Assembly: GCF_038967635.1 (NCBI RefSeq)
Contig: NZ_CP152413.1
Span: 6,452,001-6,516,000 of the forward strand
Direction of reading: 5' to 3'
DNA from: Bradyrhizobium sp. B124
Lineage (GTDB): Bacteria; Pseudomonadota; Alphaproteobacteria; Rhizobiales; Xanthobacteraceae
Length of the DNA stretch: 64,000 bases
The position numbers and the translations under genes are program-made. The notes beneath the pieces are model-generated. The model was given only the letters and a program-made list of their open reading frames with translations, did not search any database and had not been told where the DNA came from. Below, piece after piece: positions 1-10,314 of the stretch. Every line of letters begins with the position of its first letter. The stretch's first letter is position 1.

Positions 1-2
1 CC

Positions 3-821
3 TTCGACTTCGAGTGGACCAACAAGACCATCATGTACGATGCCTATGCGCGCACCGTCTCACCGTTCCAGAACTCGGACATGGTGGCGGAAGGGCCTCC
101 CTCGCCGGAGGAACTTGCGTTGCTCGAGCCGTTCCGCGGCCAGGTGCCGGACGAGGTGTTCGGTTTGCCGTTCGTGCCGCCGATGTCCGACGGCTCCGGT
201 CAGGACCGTGCGCTGCTGCGCAAGGCGGTGCAGCTGCTCAACGAGGCCGGCTGTGTGGTCAAGGACGGCAAGCGCGTGCTGCCGAACGGCACGCCCATTA
301 CCATCGAATTCCTCAACGACGAGCCCTCGCTGCAACCGCACCACGGGCCATACATCAAGAATCTCGGCACGCTCGGCATCGATGCGACGTTCCGCCTGGT
401 CGACGCGGTGCAGTACCGCGCCCGGGTGGAAGACTTCGACTTCGACATGACCATGCAGCGCTTCAGCTTCTCGGCGACGCCCGGCGACAGCATGCGGCCG
501 TTCTTCTCCTCGCAGGCTGCGAAGACCAAGGGCTCCTACAATCTCGCAGGCATATCCAATCCCGCGATCGACGTGTTGATCGAGAAGATCATCAGCGCCA
601 ACAGCCGCCATGAGCTGACGATCGCCTGCCGCGCCTTCGACCGGGTGTTTCGCGCCGGCCGTTACTGGGTGCCGCAATGGTACCGCAACACGCATCCGAT
701 CGCCTACTGGGATCAGTTCGGACATACCGAGAAGCTGGCAAAATATACCCAGGGCGTCGGTGCGCCGGAGAATTGGTGGTACGATGCCGCCAAGGCCGCG
801 AAGCTCGAGCAGGCGAAGTAG
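3..821 (+). CDS. Peptide ABC transporter substrate-binding protein, C-terminal part (YejA-like)
   Basis: Open in frame from the window edge to the stop at 819-821; the start lies upstream, so only the last 272 or so residues are seen. The visible part resembles lobe II of family 5 extracellular solute-binding proteins, with the NEAG, YNLAGISNP and WVPQWYRNTHPIAYWD stretches typical of YejA-like binding proteins for oligopeptides or microcin C-type peptides. It would bind peptide in the periplasm and deliver it to the permeases encoded 4 bp downstream. It leads the yejABEF-type operon. The substrate is inferred from family and gene order only. Confidence 0.85.
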   Translation, partial: FDFEWTNKTIMYDAYARTVSPFQNSDMVAEGPPSPEELALLEPFRGQVPDEVFGLPFVPPMSDGSGQDRALLRKAVQLLNEAGCVVKDGKRVLPNGTPITIEFLNDEPSLQPHHGPYIKNLGTLGIDATFRLVDAVQYRARVEDFDFDMTMQRFSFSATPGDSMRPFFSSQAAKTKGSYNLAGISNPAIDVLIEKIISANSRHELTIACRAFDRVFRAGRYWVPQWYRNTHPIAYWDQFGHTEKLAKYTQGVGAPENWWYDAAKAAKLEQAK

Positions 822-824
822 CCG

Positions 825-1934
825 ATGAGCGCCTATATCGCCCGACGTATCTTCCTGATGCTGCCGACGCTGCTCGGCATCCTGTTCGTCTCCTTCGTGG
901 TCGTGCAGTTTGCTCCCGGCGGTCCGGTCGAACGCGTCATCGCGCAGATCAACGGCGCCGACACCGGCGGCACCTCGCGCGTCTCGGGTGGCGGCGGCGA
1001 TTTCGGCGCGCAGCGCGGCCAGGGCGCGGGGGCGGCCGGCGCCGTCAACTCGAAATATCGCGGCGCGCAAGGGCTCGATCCTGATTTCATCAAGAAACTC
1101 GAGGTGCAGTTCGGCTTCGACAAGCCGGCGCCGGAGCGGTTCGCGCTGATGGTCTGGAATTTCGCGCGGTTCGATTTCGGCGAGAGCTATTTCCGCAGTG
1201 TCAGCGTGCTCCAGCTGATCAAGGAGAAGCTGCCGGTCTCGATGTCGCTCGGCATCTGGATGACGCTGCTGACCTATCTGATCTCGATCCCGCTCGGCAT
1301 CCGCAAGGCGGTGAAGGACGGCTCTCGGTTCGATACCTGGACCTCGGCCGTGATCATCGTCGGCTTTGCGATCCCGGGTTTCCTGTTCGCGATCCTTTTG
1401 ATCGTGCTGTTCGCCGGCGGCTCGTTCCTCAACATCTTTCCGCTGCGCGGCCTCACCTCGGACGGCTGGTCGCAATTCCCCTGGTACTGGAAGATCATCG
1501 ATTATTTCTGGCACCTGACGCTGCCGCTGGTGTCGATGGCGCTCGGCGCCTTCGCGACGATGACCTTGCTCACCAAGAACTCGTTCCTCGACGAGATCCG
1601 CAAGCAATATGTGATGACCGCGCGCGCCAAGGGCTGCAGCGAGCGCCAGGTGCTGTACGGCCACATCTTTCGCAACGCCATGCTGATCGTGATCGCGGGC
1701 TTCCCGGGCGCGTTCATCCACGCCTTCTTCTCGGGCTCGCTGCTGATCGAGACCATCTTCTCGCTCGACGGGCTCGGCCTGCTCGGCTTCGAGAGCGTCC
1801 TGAACCGCGACTATCCGGTGGTGTTCGGAACGCTGTTCATCTTCTCGCTGGTCGGACTGGTGGTCAATCTGATCTCAGATCTTGCCTATATGTGGATCGA
1901 TCCGCGGATCGACTTCGAGGCGCGGGAGGTCTGA
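825..1934 (+). CDS. yejB: Peptide ABC transporter permease, YejB-like
   Basis: 369 residues, inner-membrane permease of the peptide/nickel (DppB/OppB) family. It begins with the usual N-terminal membrane helix (ARRIFLMLPTLLGILFVSF), then a periplasmic segment of about 80 residues carrying a Gly/Ala-rich low-complexity stretch near residues 45-70, then further helices. The EAA-type cytoplasmic loop for ATPase contact (TARAKGCSERQVLYGHIFRNA) lies near residues 265-285. It starts 3 bp after the binding-protein stop, and its own stop overlaps the next start (ATGA). It should pair with the next gene to form the membrane channel. Confidence 0.93.
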   Translation: MSAYIARRIFLMLPTLLGILFVSFVVVQFAPGGPVERVIAQINGADTGGTSRVSGGGGDFGAQRGQGAGAAGAVNSKYRGAQGLDPDFIKKLEVQFGFDKPAPERFALMVWNFARFDFGESYFRSVSVLQLIKEKLPVSMSLGIWMTLLTYLISIPLGIRKAVKDGSRFDTWTSAVIIVGFAIPGFLFAILLIVLFAGGSFLNIFPLRGLTSDGWSQFPWYWKIIDYFWHLTLPLVSMALGAFATMTLLTKNSFLDEIRKQYVMTARAKGCSERQVLYGHIFRNAMLIVIAGFPGAFIHAFFSGSLLIETIFSLDGLGLLGFESVLNRDYPVVFGTLFIFSLVGLVVNLISDLAYMWIDPRIDFEAREV

Positions 1935-3118
1935 TGACGATGCTCGCGCCCCAACCGGTCGAGACCACGACGCAATCGCCGATGGGCGAGGCGGTGCCCG
2001 CCACCCGCCGCGGTTTTTCGCCGTCGCCGCTGAACAAGCGGCGCTGGCAGAACTTCAAGGCGAACCGTCGCGGCTACTGGTCGTTCTGGATCTTCCTCAT
2101 CCTGTTCGTGGCGTCGCTGTTCGCCAATTTCATTGCCAACGACAAGCCGCTGGTCGTCAGATATGACGGCCGTCTCTACTGGCCGGTCGTATTCACCTAC
2201 GCCGAGACGACTTTCGGCGGCGACTTCGAGACCGCAGCCGACTATCGCGATCCCTATCTGCAGAAGCAGATCGCCGCCAAGGGCGGCAGCATGATCTGGC
2301 CGCCGATCCGCTATTCCTACGACAGCCGCAACCTCGACCCGCCGACGGCGGTGCCGTCGAAGCCGACCTGGCTCCTGACCGAAAAGCAGTGCGCGGACGT
2401 GGTAAAGCGGAAGGGGCTGACCGGCTGCCGCGACCTCGAATACAACTGGCTCGGCACCGACGATCAGGGCCGTGACGTCGTCGCGCGGCTGATCTACGGC
2501 TTCCGCATCTCGGTCTTGTTCGGCCTGACGCTGACCATCCTGTCCTCGATCATCGGCGTTGCCGCCGGCGGCGTGCAGGGCTATTTCGGCGGCTGGATCG
2601 ATCTCGGCTTCCAGCGCTTCATCGAGATCTGGACCGCGATCCCCTCGCTCTATCTGCTGCTGATCATCTCGGCGGTGCTGCCGCCGGGCTTCTTCATCCT
2701 GCTCGGCATCCTCCTGCTGTTCTCCTGGGTCTCGCTGGTCGGCCTGGTCCGGGCCGAATTCCTGCGCGGCCGCAACTTCGAATACATCCAGGCGGCGCGT
2801 GCGCTCGGCGTCTCCAACCGCGTGATCATGTTCCGCCATTTGCTGCCGAACGCGATGGTCGCGACCATGACGTTCCTGCCCTTCATCGTCTCGTCCTCGG
2901 TGATGACGCTGACGGCGCTGGATTTCCTCGGCTTCGGCTTGCCGCCCGGTTCACCCTCGCTTGGTGAATTGCTGTCGCAGGGCAAGGCCAATGTGCAGGC
3001 GCCGTGGCTCGGCCTCACCGGCTTCTTCTCCGTCGCGATCATGCTGTCTCTCCTGATCTTCATCGGCGAAGCCGCGCGCGACGCCTTCGATCCGCGCAAG
3101 ACGTTCTCGAAGGGCTGA
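1934..3118 (+). CDS. yejE: Peptide ABC transporter permease, YejE-like
   Basis: 394 residues, the second inner-membrane permease of the importer. The chosen ATG overlaps the yejB stop, which implies translational coupling; an upstream in-frame start would add 14 residues. There is a long cytoplasmic N-terminus, a first helix near residues 42-62, a large periplasmic insert with the YejE-typical YNWLGTDDQGRDV motif, then the permease core with an EAA loop (QAARALGVSNRVIMFRHLLPN). Only 3 bp separate it from the ATPase gene. Confidence 0.93.
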   Translation: MTMLAPQPVETTTQSPMGEAVPATRRGFSPSPLNKRRWQNFKANRRGYWSFWIFLILFVASLFANFIANDKPLVVRYDGRLYWPVVFTYAETTFGGDFETAADYRDPYLQKQIAAKGGSMIWPPIRYSYDSRNLDPPTAVPSKPTWLLTEKQCADVVKRKGLTGCRDLEYNWLGTDDQGRDVVARLIYGFRISVLFGLTLTILSSIIGVAAGGVQGYFGGWIDLGFQRFIEIWTAIPSLYLLLIISAVLPPGFFILLGILLLFSWVSLVGLVRAEFLRGRNFEYIQAARALGVSNRVIMFRHLLPNAMVATMTFLPFIVSSSVMTLTALDFLGFGLPPGSPSLGELLSQGKANVQAPWLGLTGFFSVAIMLSLLIFIGEAARDAFDPRKTFSKG

Positions 3119-3121
3119 CGC

Positions 3122-4747
<1,626 letters not shown>

Positions 4748-4779
4748 CCCTCTCTCGTTCCACGTCACCCCCGCGCAAA

Positions 4780-4892
4780 GGCTTTGCCTTTGTCGCTGGA
4801 GGTGCGAGCGGAGCGAGCCTCGAAGGGGGCGTGGTCCGAGTGGGGCCGTCGATCCTTCGAAACGCGCTTCGCGCTCCTCAGGATGACGGGAT
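4780..4892. repeat. Dispersed palindromic repeat, type C (degenerate copy)
   Basis: This stretch carries GTGCGAGCGGAGCGAGCCTC and, about 45 bp on, its partner CGCGCTTCGCGCTCCTCAGG. Together they form an imperfect inverted repeat. The same element, better conserved, lies at 37220-37325. It is intergenic, just 3' of the yejF-like gene, where it may act in transcript ends. No coding potential was seen. Confidence 0.8.
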
Positions 4893-4908
4893 GAAGTTGG
4901 GTCGCCTT

Positions 4909-4993
4909 GTAGGATGGGTAGAGCGAAGCGAAACCCATCATGTCTCCGCGCGGTTGCAGCTTGATGGGTTTCGCTGCGCTCTACCCATCCTAC
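4909..4993. repeat. Inverted repeat with 32-bp arms (type D)
   Basis: Arms 4909-4940 and 4962-4993 are inverted copies of each other with one mismatch, around a 21-bp spacer. The arms begin GTAGGATGGGTAGAGCG. The structure sits between the 3' ends of the convergent yejF-like and NlpC/P60 genes, and could form a strong hairpin in transcripts from either side. It looks like a dispersed genomic repeat rather than a dedicated terminator, since no U-tract follows on either strand. Confidence 0.85.
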
Positions 4994-5002
4994 GAGATCG
5001 GC

Positions 5003-5845
5003 TCAAAGCCGCTTGATCGCGGCGACCTCGCTGCCGGCGGCCTTGATCCGCGCGATGGCGGCATGCGTGCTCTCCACCACCGTTGCCATGTGATGCGCGT
5101 TGGCGTGCACGATCGTCGTCGCATCGCGCACGATGGCGACATGGCCCTTCCAGAAGATCAGGTCGCCGCGCTGCAGATGTCTCGATTCCGCGGTCGTCAA
5201 TTCGCGGCCGAGCCCGTCCTGCTGCATGTCGCTGTCGCGCGGGCAGCCGGTGCCGGCGGCGGTCAGCGCGATCTGGACCAGGCCGGAGCAATCGATGCCG
5301 AGGCTCGACTTGCCGCCCCAGAGATAGGGCGTGCCGACGAACTGCTCGGCGATTGCGACGAAATCCTGCGCCATCGTGTCGAGAGGGGCGAGATGCTGGC
5401 GTGGCAAATGCCAGCCCTCGCGGGTCACTGCGAAGGGACCGTCCTCGCGGGTGATTGCGAGCCTGGTCCCCATCGCCAGCGCCTCGACCGGCGGCAGCTT
5501 GATCGATGGTCCCGGAAACGCCAGCGTGCGCAGCGCCGTCACCTTGTGCGTCGGTGCCGCGCCCGGCGCCGTCAGCGCGGCCTCGGCAATCCAGCCGACA
5601 TAGCCGTCATCGGCAAGCTGGCCCCAGGCCCAGCCTTCGCCGTTGCGGTCGTACACCGTGACGCATTCACCCCTGAGTGCCTGCGTCATCTGTTCGGCAT
5701 CGGCCGCCGGCGCCCGCCGCAGCGGCGCGATGGCATCCCCGACCTCAAGCGTCTCGCCGTCGACGAAGCGCGCCGCCTTCACCTTGCCCTCGAGATATTT
5801 TGCCGCGACGTCCTCGCGGGCCGGCGTCAGTCTGACATCATGCAT
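5003..5845 (-). CDS. NlpC/P60 (C40) peptidoglycan hydrolase with SH3-like N-terminus
   Basis: 280 residues. The N-terminal half (about 20-145) resembles bacterial SH3-like wall-binding domains (GWAWGQLADDGYVGWI). The C-terminal half is a C40 cysteine peptidase: catalytic Cys in GIDCSGLVQ near residue 200, His in GHVAIV near 240, and a third polar residue in the HANAHH stretch. Such enzymes cut D-gamma-glutamyl-meso-diaminopimelate or related bonds in cell-wall peptides. There is no clear signal peptide, as in cytoplasmic muropeptide-recycling members. Its start overlaps the end of the aminopeptidase gene by 8 bp, so the two form an operon consistent with peptide turnover. Confidence 0.9.
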   Translation of the reverse strand: MHDVRLTPAREDVAAKYLEGKVKAARFVDGETLEVGDAIAPLRRAPAADAEQMTQALRGECVTVYDRNGEGWAWGQLADDGYVGWIAEAALTAPGAAPTHKVTALRTLAFPGPSIKLPPVEALAMGTRLAITREDGPFAVTREGWHLPRQHLAPLDTMAQDFVAIAEQFVGTPYLWGGKSSLGIDCSGLVQIALTAAGTGCPRDSDMQQDGLGRELTTAESRHLQRGDLIFWKGHVAIVRDATTIVHANAHHMATVVESTHAAIARIKAAGSEVAAIKRL

Positions 5846-7217
5846 AGCGCTGGCTCAGCAGTTTGTAGATCGCGCGCGCAGCCTGGCATTCGCCGCCTTC
5901 GGGGCGGCCGGGCTTTGCCGACGGCGTCCAGCCATAGATGTCGACATGCAGCCAGCTCCTGGCGTGCTCGACGAAGCGCTGCAGGAACAGCGCGCAGGTG
6001 ATCGAGCCGGCGAAACCGCCCGACGGCGCGTTGGTGATGTCGGCGGTCTTGGAGTCGAGCCAGGCATCGTAGGCCGGCCACAGCGGCATCCGCCACAACG
6101 GGTCGTTCTCGCTCCTTGCAAACGCAGCAACGTCGCCGGCGAGCGCCTCGTCATTGGTGTAGAACGGCGGCAGATCCGGGCCGAGGGCCACGCGCGCCGC
6201 GCCGGTCAGCGTGCCGAGATCGACCAGCAGGTCCGGCGTCTCCTCGTCGGCCAGCGCCAGCGCATCGGCGAGCACCAGCCGCCCCTCGGCGTCGGTGTTG
6301 CCGATCTCGACGGTGATGCCCTTGCGCGACTTGAAGATGTCGAGCGGACGGAACGCATTGCCGGCAACCGCGTTCTCGACCGCCGGGATCAGCACGCGCA
6401 GCCGCACCTTCAGCTTCGCGTCCATCACCATCTGCGCCAGCGCCAGCACGTTGGCGGCGCCGCCCATATCCTTCTTCATGATCAGCATGCCGCTCGACGG
6501 CTTGAGGTCGAGCCCGCCGGTGTCGAAGCAGACGCCTTTGCCGACCAGCGTCACCTTTGGATGCGCCGGATCGCCCCAGCTCAGATCGATCAGCCGCGGT
6601 GCGCGCGTCGATGCCATGCCGACGGCGTGGATCAGCGGGAAGTTCTGCGCGAGCTCGTCGCCATCGATGCAATTGAAGGCGGCGCCGAATCGCGTTGCGA
6701 GGTCGCGCGCCGCCTCGGCGAGCTGGGCCGGGCCCATGTCGTTGGACGGCGTGTTGATGAGGTCGCGCGCCAGCGCCGCGGCATCCGCCATCCGCGCGAT
6801 CTCGGCCGTGTCGACGCCATCGGGCGGCACCAGGCGGACCTCGGGGGTCTTGTTCTTGCGATAGCGGCCGAAGCGGTAGCAGCCGAGCGCGAAGGCGAGC
6901 GTCGCAAGCCGCGTGTCATGCGGCGCATTGGCAAAGCGGTAGACGCCTGGCGGCAGCAGGCCGGGCAGGGCGCCGGCACGGAACGGATCGCGCGCCTTGT
7001 GGTCTGCATCCTCGAGGCCGAACAGCACCTGCGCGATGCCGCCATCAGCTGCCGGCAGCGCGAGCGCCTTGCCCGGCTTGGCCGCAAAGTCATTGGCCTC
7101 CGCGAACTGGCGCGCCGGCGCCGGCAACTCGCTGCGGATCGCATCCCATGTCGCCTTGCTGACGAAGGTGATCGGCGTGACGGCGGTCGTGGAGGCGGTC
7201 TCGAACACGGATGGCAT
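5838..7217 (-). CDS. M17-family leucyl aminopeptidase
   Basis: 459 residues from the preferred ATG at 7217; an upstream in-frame start would add 14 residues. It is a dinuclear metal aminopeptidase removing N-terminal residues from short peptides in the cytoplasm. The metal/catalytic motif VGKGVCFDTGGLDLKP lies near residue 230 and the M17 signature NTDAEGRL near 310. The N-terminal domain is shorter and more divergent than in E. coli PepA, as in the PepB-like group of alphaproteobacteria. It is the first gene of a two-gene operon with the C40 hydrolase, fitting degradation of imported or wall-derived peptides. Confidence 0.92.
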   Translation of the reverse strand: MPSVFETASTTAVTPITFVSKATWDAIRSELPAPARQFAEANDFAAKPGKALALPAADGGIAQVLFGLEDADHKARDPFRAGALPGLLPPGVYRFANAPHDTRLATLAFALGCYRFGRYRKNKTPEVRLVPPDGVDTAEIARMADAAALARDLINTPSNDMGPAQLAEAARDLATRFGAAFNCIDGDELAQNFPLIHAVGMASTRAPRLIDLSWGDPAHPKVTLVGKGVCFDTGGLDLKPSSGMLIMKKDMGGAANVLALAQMVMDAKLKVRLRVLIPAVENAVAGNAFRPLDIFKSRKGITVEIGNTDAEGRLVLADALALADEETPDLLVDLGTLTGAARVALGPDLPPFYTNDEALAGDVAAFARSENDPLWRMPLWPAYDAWLDSKTADITNAPSGGFAGSITCALFLQRFVEHARSWLHVDIYGWTPSAKPGRPEGGECQAARAIYKLLSQRYA

Positions 7218-7423
7218 GCGGCTCTCGGCTGTTCTGGCGTCGTTGCTGGTGACTAACACGCCTTTCGCGGTGGATGGTAGCGCGCCCGCGGTTGACGCGA
7301 CCTGCGGGATTGGAACCGGCGCGCCGGCCGCCGGTGCCGCAGTTAACCAGACGTTAGGGTTAACAGTCTATTGCTGGCACGCTCGGCTCGATCCATTTGC
7401 CCGATTTCGTGAGTCACAGTGCC

Positions 7424-8221
7424 ATGCGTCGACAGTCCATTTTGACCCGGCATCTTAGTTCCGCAGCCCTCGTGGCGGTCCTCGCCGCCGGGCTTGGCGG
7501 TTGCCAGACCATGTCAGACGTCACCGGATCGATCGCGTCCCGGTCCGATCCGGTGCCAGACGATCCGCGCCGCAATCTCGAGGTTTATGGCGAGCGCTAC
7601 CGCAAGAATCCCAAGGATGTCGACGCCGCCATCGCTTACGGGCAGGCGCTGCGCATGACCGGACAGCGTTCGCAGGCCTGCGCCGTGCTGGAGCAGGCCA
7701 CACTCGCCAGCCCCGGCAGCAAGCCGCTGCTCGCCGCCTATGGCCGCGCGCTCGCCGACAACGGTAATTCGCAGGCCGCATTCGACGTGCTGAGCCGCGC
7801 GCACAGTCCGGACAATCCGGACTGGCGGATCCTGTCGGTGCAGGGCACCACGCTCGACAAGTTGAACCGGCACGAGGAAGCGCGGCGCTACTACGCCAGT
7901 GCGCTTCGACTGGCCCCCGACGAGCCGTCGGTGCTGTCCAATCTCGGCCTGTCCTACATGCTGACCAAGGAATTGCCGAAGGCGGAGCAGACGCTGCGCC
8001 AGGCCTATGCCAGCGCCCGCGCCGACACCCGCATCCGGCAGAACCTTGCGCTCGTCGTCGGCCTGCAGGGCCGCTTCGCGGAGGCCGAGACCATCGTCAA
8101 GGCCGACCTGCCGGCCGATGAGGCGGCGGCCAACGTCGCCTATCTGCGCGACATGCTGAACCGCAAGGACGGTCCGCGGATTTCATCGCGCGCCGCACCT
8201 GTCGTCGCCAAGGACGATTAA
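7424..8221 (+). CDS. tadD: TPR lipoprotein TadD of the Flp pilus system
   Basis: 265 residues. The start at 7424 places a lipoprotein signal (VLAAGLGGCQ, lipid Cys near residue 27) at the N-terminus; an in-frame start 27 bp upstream is less likely. Four to five tetratricopeptide repeats follow (for example AIAYGQALRMTGQRSQACAV and SVLSNLGLSYMLTKELPKA). TadD-type TPR lipoproteins are pilotins or assembly factors for the outer-membrane secretin. The gene converges on the minus-strand tad operon, with a terminator hairpin between them. Confidence 0.88.
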   Translation: MRRQSILTRHLSSAALVAVLAAGLGGCQTMSDVTGSIASRSDPVPDDPRRNLEVYGERYRKNPKDVDAAIAYGQALRMTGQRSQACAVLEQATLASPGSKPLLAAYGRALADNGNSQAAFDVLSRAHSPDNPDWRILSVQGTTLDKLNRHEEARRYYASALRLAPDEPSVLSNLGLSYMLTKELPKAEQTLRQAYASARADTRIRQNLALVVGLQGRFAEAETIVKADLPADEAAANVAYLRDMLNRKDGPRISSRAAPVVAKDD

Positions 8222-8295
8222 CGCTCGTTTATGGCGTCTGACAGCGAAGCGCTCGGCTTCGCAATCCATATCTGCCCTAACGCGCACAAAAAGAA

Positions 8296-8317
8296 ACGCC
8301 CGGCGTTTGCCGGGCGT
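8296..8317 (-). terminator. Intrinsic terminator of the tad operon
   Basis: A 9-bp GC-rich stem (ACGCCCGGC / GCCGGGCGT) with a 4-nt loop lies between the convergent tadD and tadC ends. On the minus strand it is followed by TTTCTTTTT, a good U-tract, so it chiefly ends the tadC transcript. It may also act on the plus strand, less efficiently. Confidence 0.85.
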
Positions 8318-8341
8318 CTTGGTAATGCGCTGCGGCGCGGC

Positions 8342-9316
8342 TCAATGCATCGTGGCGATCTTGATGTAGGACGGCCCGAGGATCACGATGAACAGGCAGG
8401 GCAGGAAGAACAGGATCATCGGCACGGTCAGCTTGGGCGGCAGCGCCGCCGCCTTCTTCTCGGCCTCGTTCATGCGCATGTCGCGATTTTCCTGCGCCAT
8501 CACGCGCAGGCTCTGGCCGAGCGGCGTGCCGTAGCGTTCGGATTGCTGCAAGGCCATGCACACCGATTTCACGCCTTCGAGCCCGGTGCGGCGCGCCAGG
8601 TTCTCGTAGGCGGACTTGCGGTCCTGCAAATAGGACAGTTCCGCGGTCGTCAGCGCGAACTCCTCCGACAGCGCGATCGACTGCCCGGCGATCTCGTTGG
8701 CCACCTTGCGGAACGCGACCTCGACCGACATGCCCGACTCGATGCAGATCAGCAGCAGGTCGAGCGAATCGGGGAAGGCGCGCTTGATCTGGAGCTGGCG
8801 CTTGGAGATCGCGTTCTTCAGGAACAACATCGGCGCCTGCAGGCCGGCATAGGCCGCGCCGACGCAAATGCCGATCTTGAGCGTGAGCGACCAGTTCGCG
8901 CCCGCGATGAAGAACGTATAGACGATGGCGCCGAGCAGCAGCACGATCGGCGTCACCGCGCGGGCGAACAGGAAAGTGACGTAGGGGGCGTGGCCGCGAT
9001 AGCCGGCCATCACGAGCTTATCGAGCGCCGCTTCCTGGGCGAGCCATTTCGTGAGGTTGAGATCATCCACCACCCGGGAGACCACCTGCTTCGGGGTCTG
9101 CCGCAGCGCCACCTTCTCGGTCTTGGCGAGACGCTCGCGCTCACGCTGCCGGAGACGCTCGCGCTCGCTGGCGACGGCCTTCATGCGCTTGTTGAGGTCG
9201 CCGCCGGCGAGCAGCGGCATCACCAGCGTGTAGACCGTCGCGCTTGCCGCGACGAAGGCAAGCAGCATGGTCATGAACCTGACGTCGTGGAGCTTGGCGA
9301 CCAGAATATCAATCAT
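8342..9316 (-). CDS. tadC: Flp pilus inner-membrane platform protein TadC
   Basis: 324 residues, a T2SSF-domain (GspF-like) inner-membrane protein that forms the pilus assembly platform with TadB. There is an N-terminal helix, a basic charged segment (MKAVASERERLRQRERERL) near residues 45-65, two helices near 120-165, a helical cytoplasmic domain with LLICIESGMSVEVAFRKVANE, and a C-terminal helix (MILFFLPCLFIVILGP). It is the last gene of the operon, 9 bp after tadB. Confidence 0.94.
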   Translation of the reverse strand: MIDILVAKLHDVRFMTMLLAFVAASATVYTLVMPLLAGGDLNKRMKAVASERERLRQRERERLAKTEKVALRQTPKQVVSRVVDDLNLTKWLAQEAALDKLVMAGYRGHAPYVTFLFARAVTPIVLLLGAIVYTFFIAGANWSLTLKIGICVGAAYAGLQAPMLFLKNAISKRQLQIKRAFPDSLDLLLICIESGMSVEVAFRKVANEIAGQSIALSEEFALTTAELSYLQDRKSAYENLARRTGLEGVKSVCMALQQSERYGTPLGQSLRVMAQENRDMRMNEAEKKAAALPPKLTVPMILFFLPCLFIVILGPSYIKIATMH

Positions 9317-9325
9317 GCTGCACCG

Positions 9326-10303
9326 TCAGAAATCGAAGTTGATCATCTTCTTCATCACCAGCACGCCCATCGACATCCAGACGACGCAGGCAACCAGCAT
9401 GAGCTGGCCCATCGAGTTCGTCCACAGCAGGGCGATGTAGTCCGGCGTCGTGAGGAACACGAGGATCATCACGATCGGCGGCAGCGAGCCGATGATGGCG
9501 GCGGAAGCTTTCGCTTCCATCGACATCGCCTGGATCTTCTCGGCCATCTTCTTGCGGTCGCGCAGCACCCGCGACAGGTTGCCGAGCGCTTCCGACAGAT
9601 TGCCGCCGGACTTCTGCTGGATCGCAATCACGATGCCGAAGAAGTTCGCTTCCGGCAGCGGCATGCGTTCGTAGAGCCGGGCGCAGGCCTCGCCGAGCGG
9701 CATGCCGATCGCCTGGGTCTCGATGATCGCAAGGAACTCGCTGCGCAGCGGCTCCGATGCGTCGTTGACGACCGCCTTGAGCGATTCGAACAGCGGCAGG
9801 CCGGCCTTGATGCCGCGCACGATGACGTCGACGGCGTCGGGCAGCGCTTTCAAAAAGGCTTTTTCCCGCCGCTTCTTCAGGAAGCCGAGCAGCCAGCGCG
9901 GCAGGCCGAGACCCATGGCAAAGCCGATGCCGGCCGCGCCGAGCAGGCCTCCGCCGACCATGAATGCCGCGCCGAACCCGAACAGGCCGAGGGCACCGGA
10001 GATCATCCAGAATTTCTGCTCGGACCACTCCAGTCCGGCCTGCGAGATGCGCACGCCGAGCGGGACTTTCTTGTCCTTTTGCCGACGCGCCTCGAGCTCC
10101 TTGAGCGATCCTTCGACCTGCTCGCGGCGGGAGCGCTGCGTGCGGTCCGTATTTCGAGTCGTCGACGGTTCGCTGCGCGCCACCGATGCGCGGCGCGACT
10201 CGGCCTTCTTTTCCCCCGAGAGGTAGGGATAGAGGAAGACCCAGGCGATGCCGCCCACGGTGGTGGCGGCGAGGAAGGCCAGGGCAAGGGTTTGCGTCTG
10301 CAT
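9326..10303 (-). CDS. tadB: Flp pilus inner-membrane platform protein TadB
   Basis: 325 residues, a T2SSF-domain inner-membrane protein paired with TadC. It has an N-terminal helix, a basic linker rich in Arg/Lys (residues 25-80), helices near 95-145, the cytoplasmic domain with LPDAVDVIVRGIKAGLPLFESL and QKSGGNLSEALGNLSRVLRDR, and two closing helices. It lies 11 bp after the tadA ATPase gene in the same operon. Confidence 0.94.
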   Translation of the reverse strand: MQTQTLALAFLAATTVGGIAWVFLYPYLSGEKKAESRRASVARSEPSTTRNTDRTQRSRREQVEGSLKELEARRQKDKKVPLGVRISQAGLEWSEQKFWMISGALGLFGFGAAFMVGGGLLGAAGIGFAMGLGLPRWLLGFLKKRREKAFLKALPDAVDVIVRGIKAGLPLFESLKAVVNDASEPLRSEFLAIIETQAIGMPLGEACARLYERMPLPEANFFGIVIAIQQKSGGNLSEALGNLSRVLRDRKKMAEKIQAMSMEAKASAAIIGSLPPIVMILVFLTTPDYIALLWTNSMGQLMLVACVVWMSMGVLVMKKMINFDF

Positions 10304-10314
10304 CCTGCGTTCCC

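Noticed and set aside
60..1721. Minus-strand open frame of 553 codons over the importer genes
   Set aside because: Antisense shadow of the binding protein and YejB-like genes.
7343..7357. CtrA-like TTAA-N7-TTAG before tadD
   Set aside because: A single near-match to a short AT-rich consensus; not enough to call a site.
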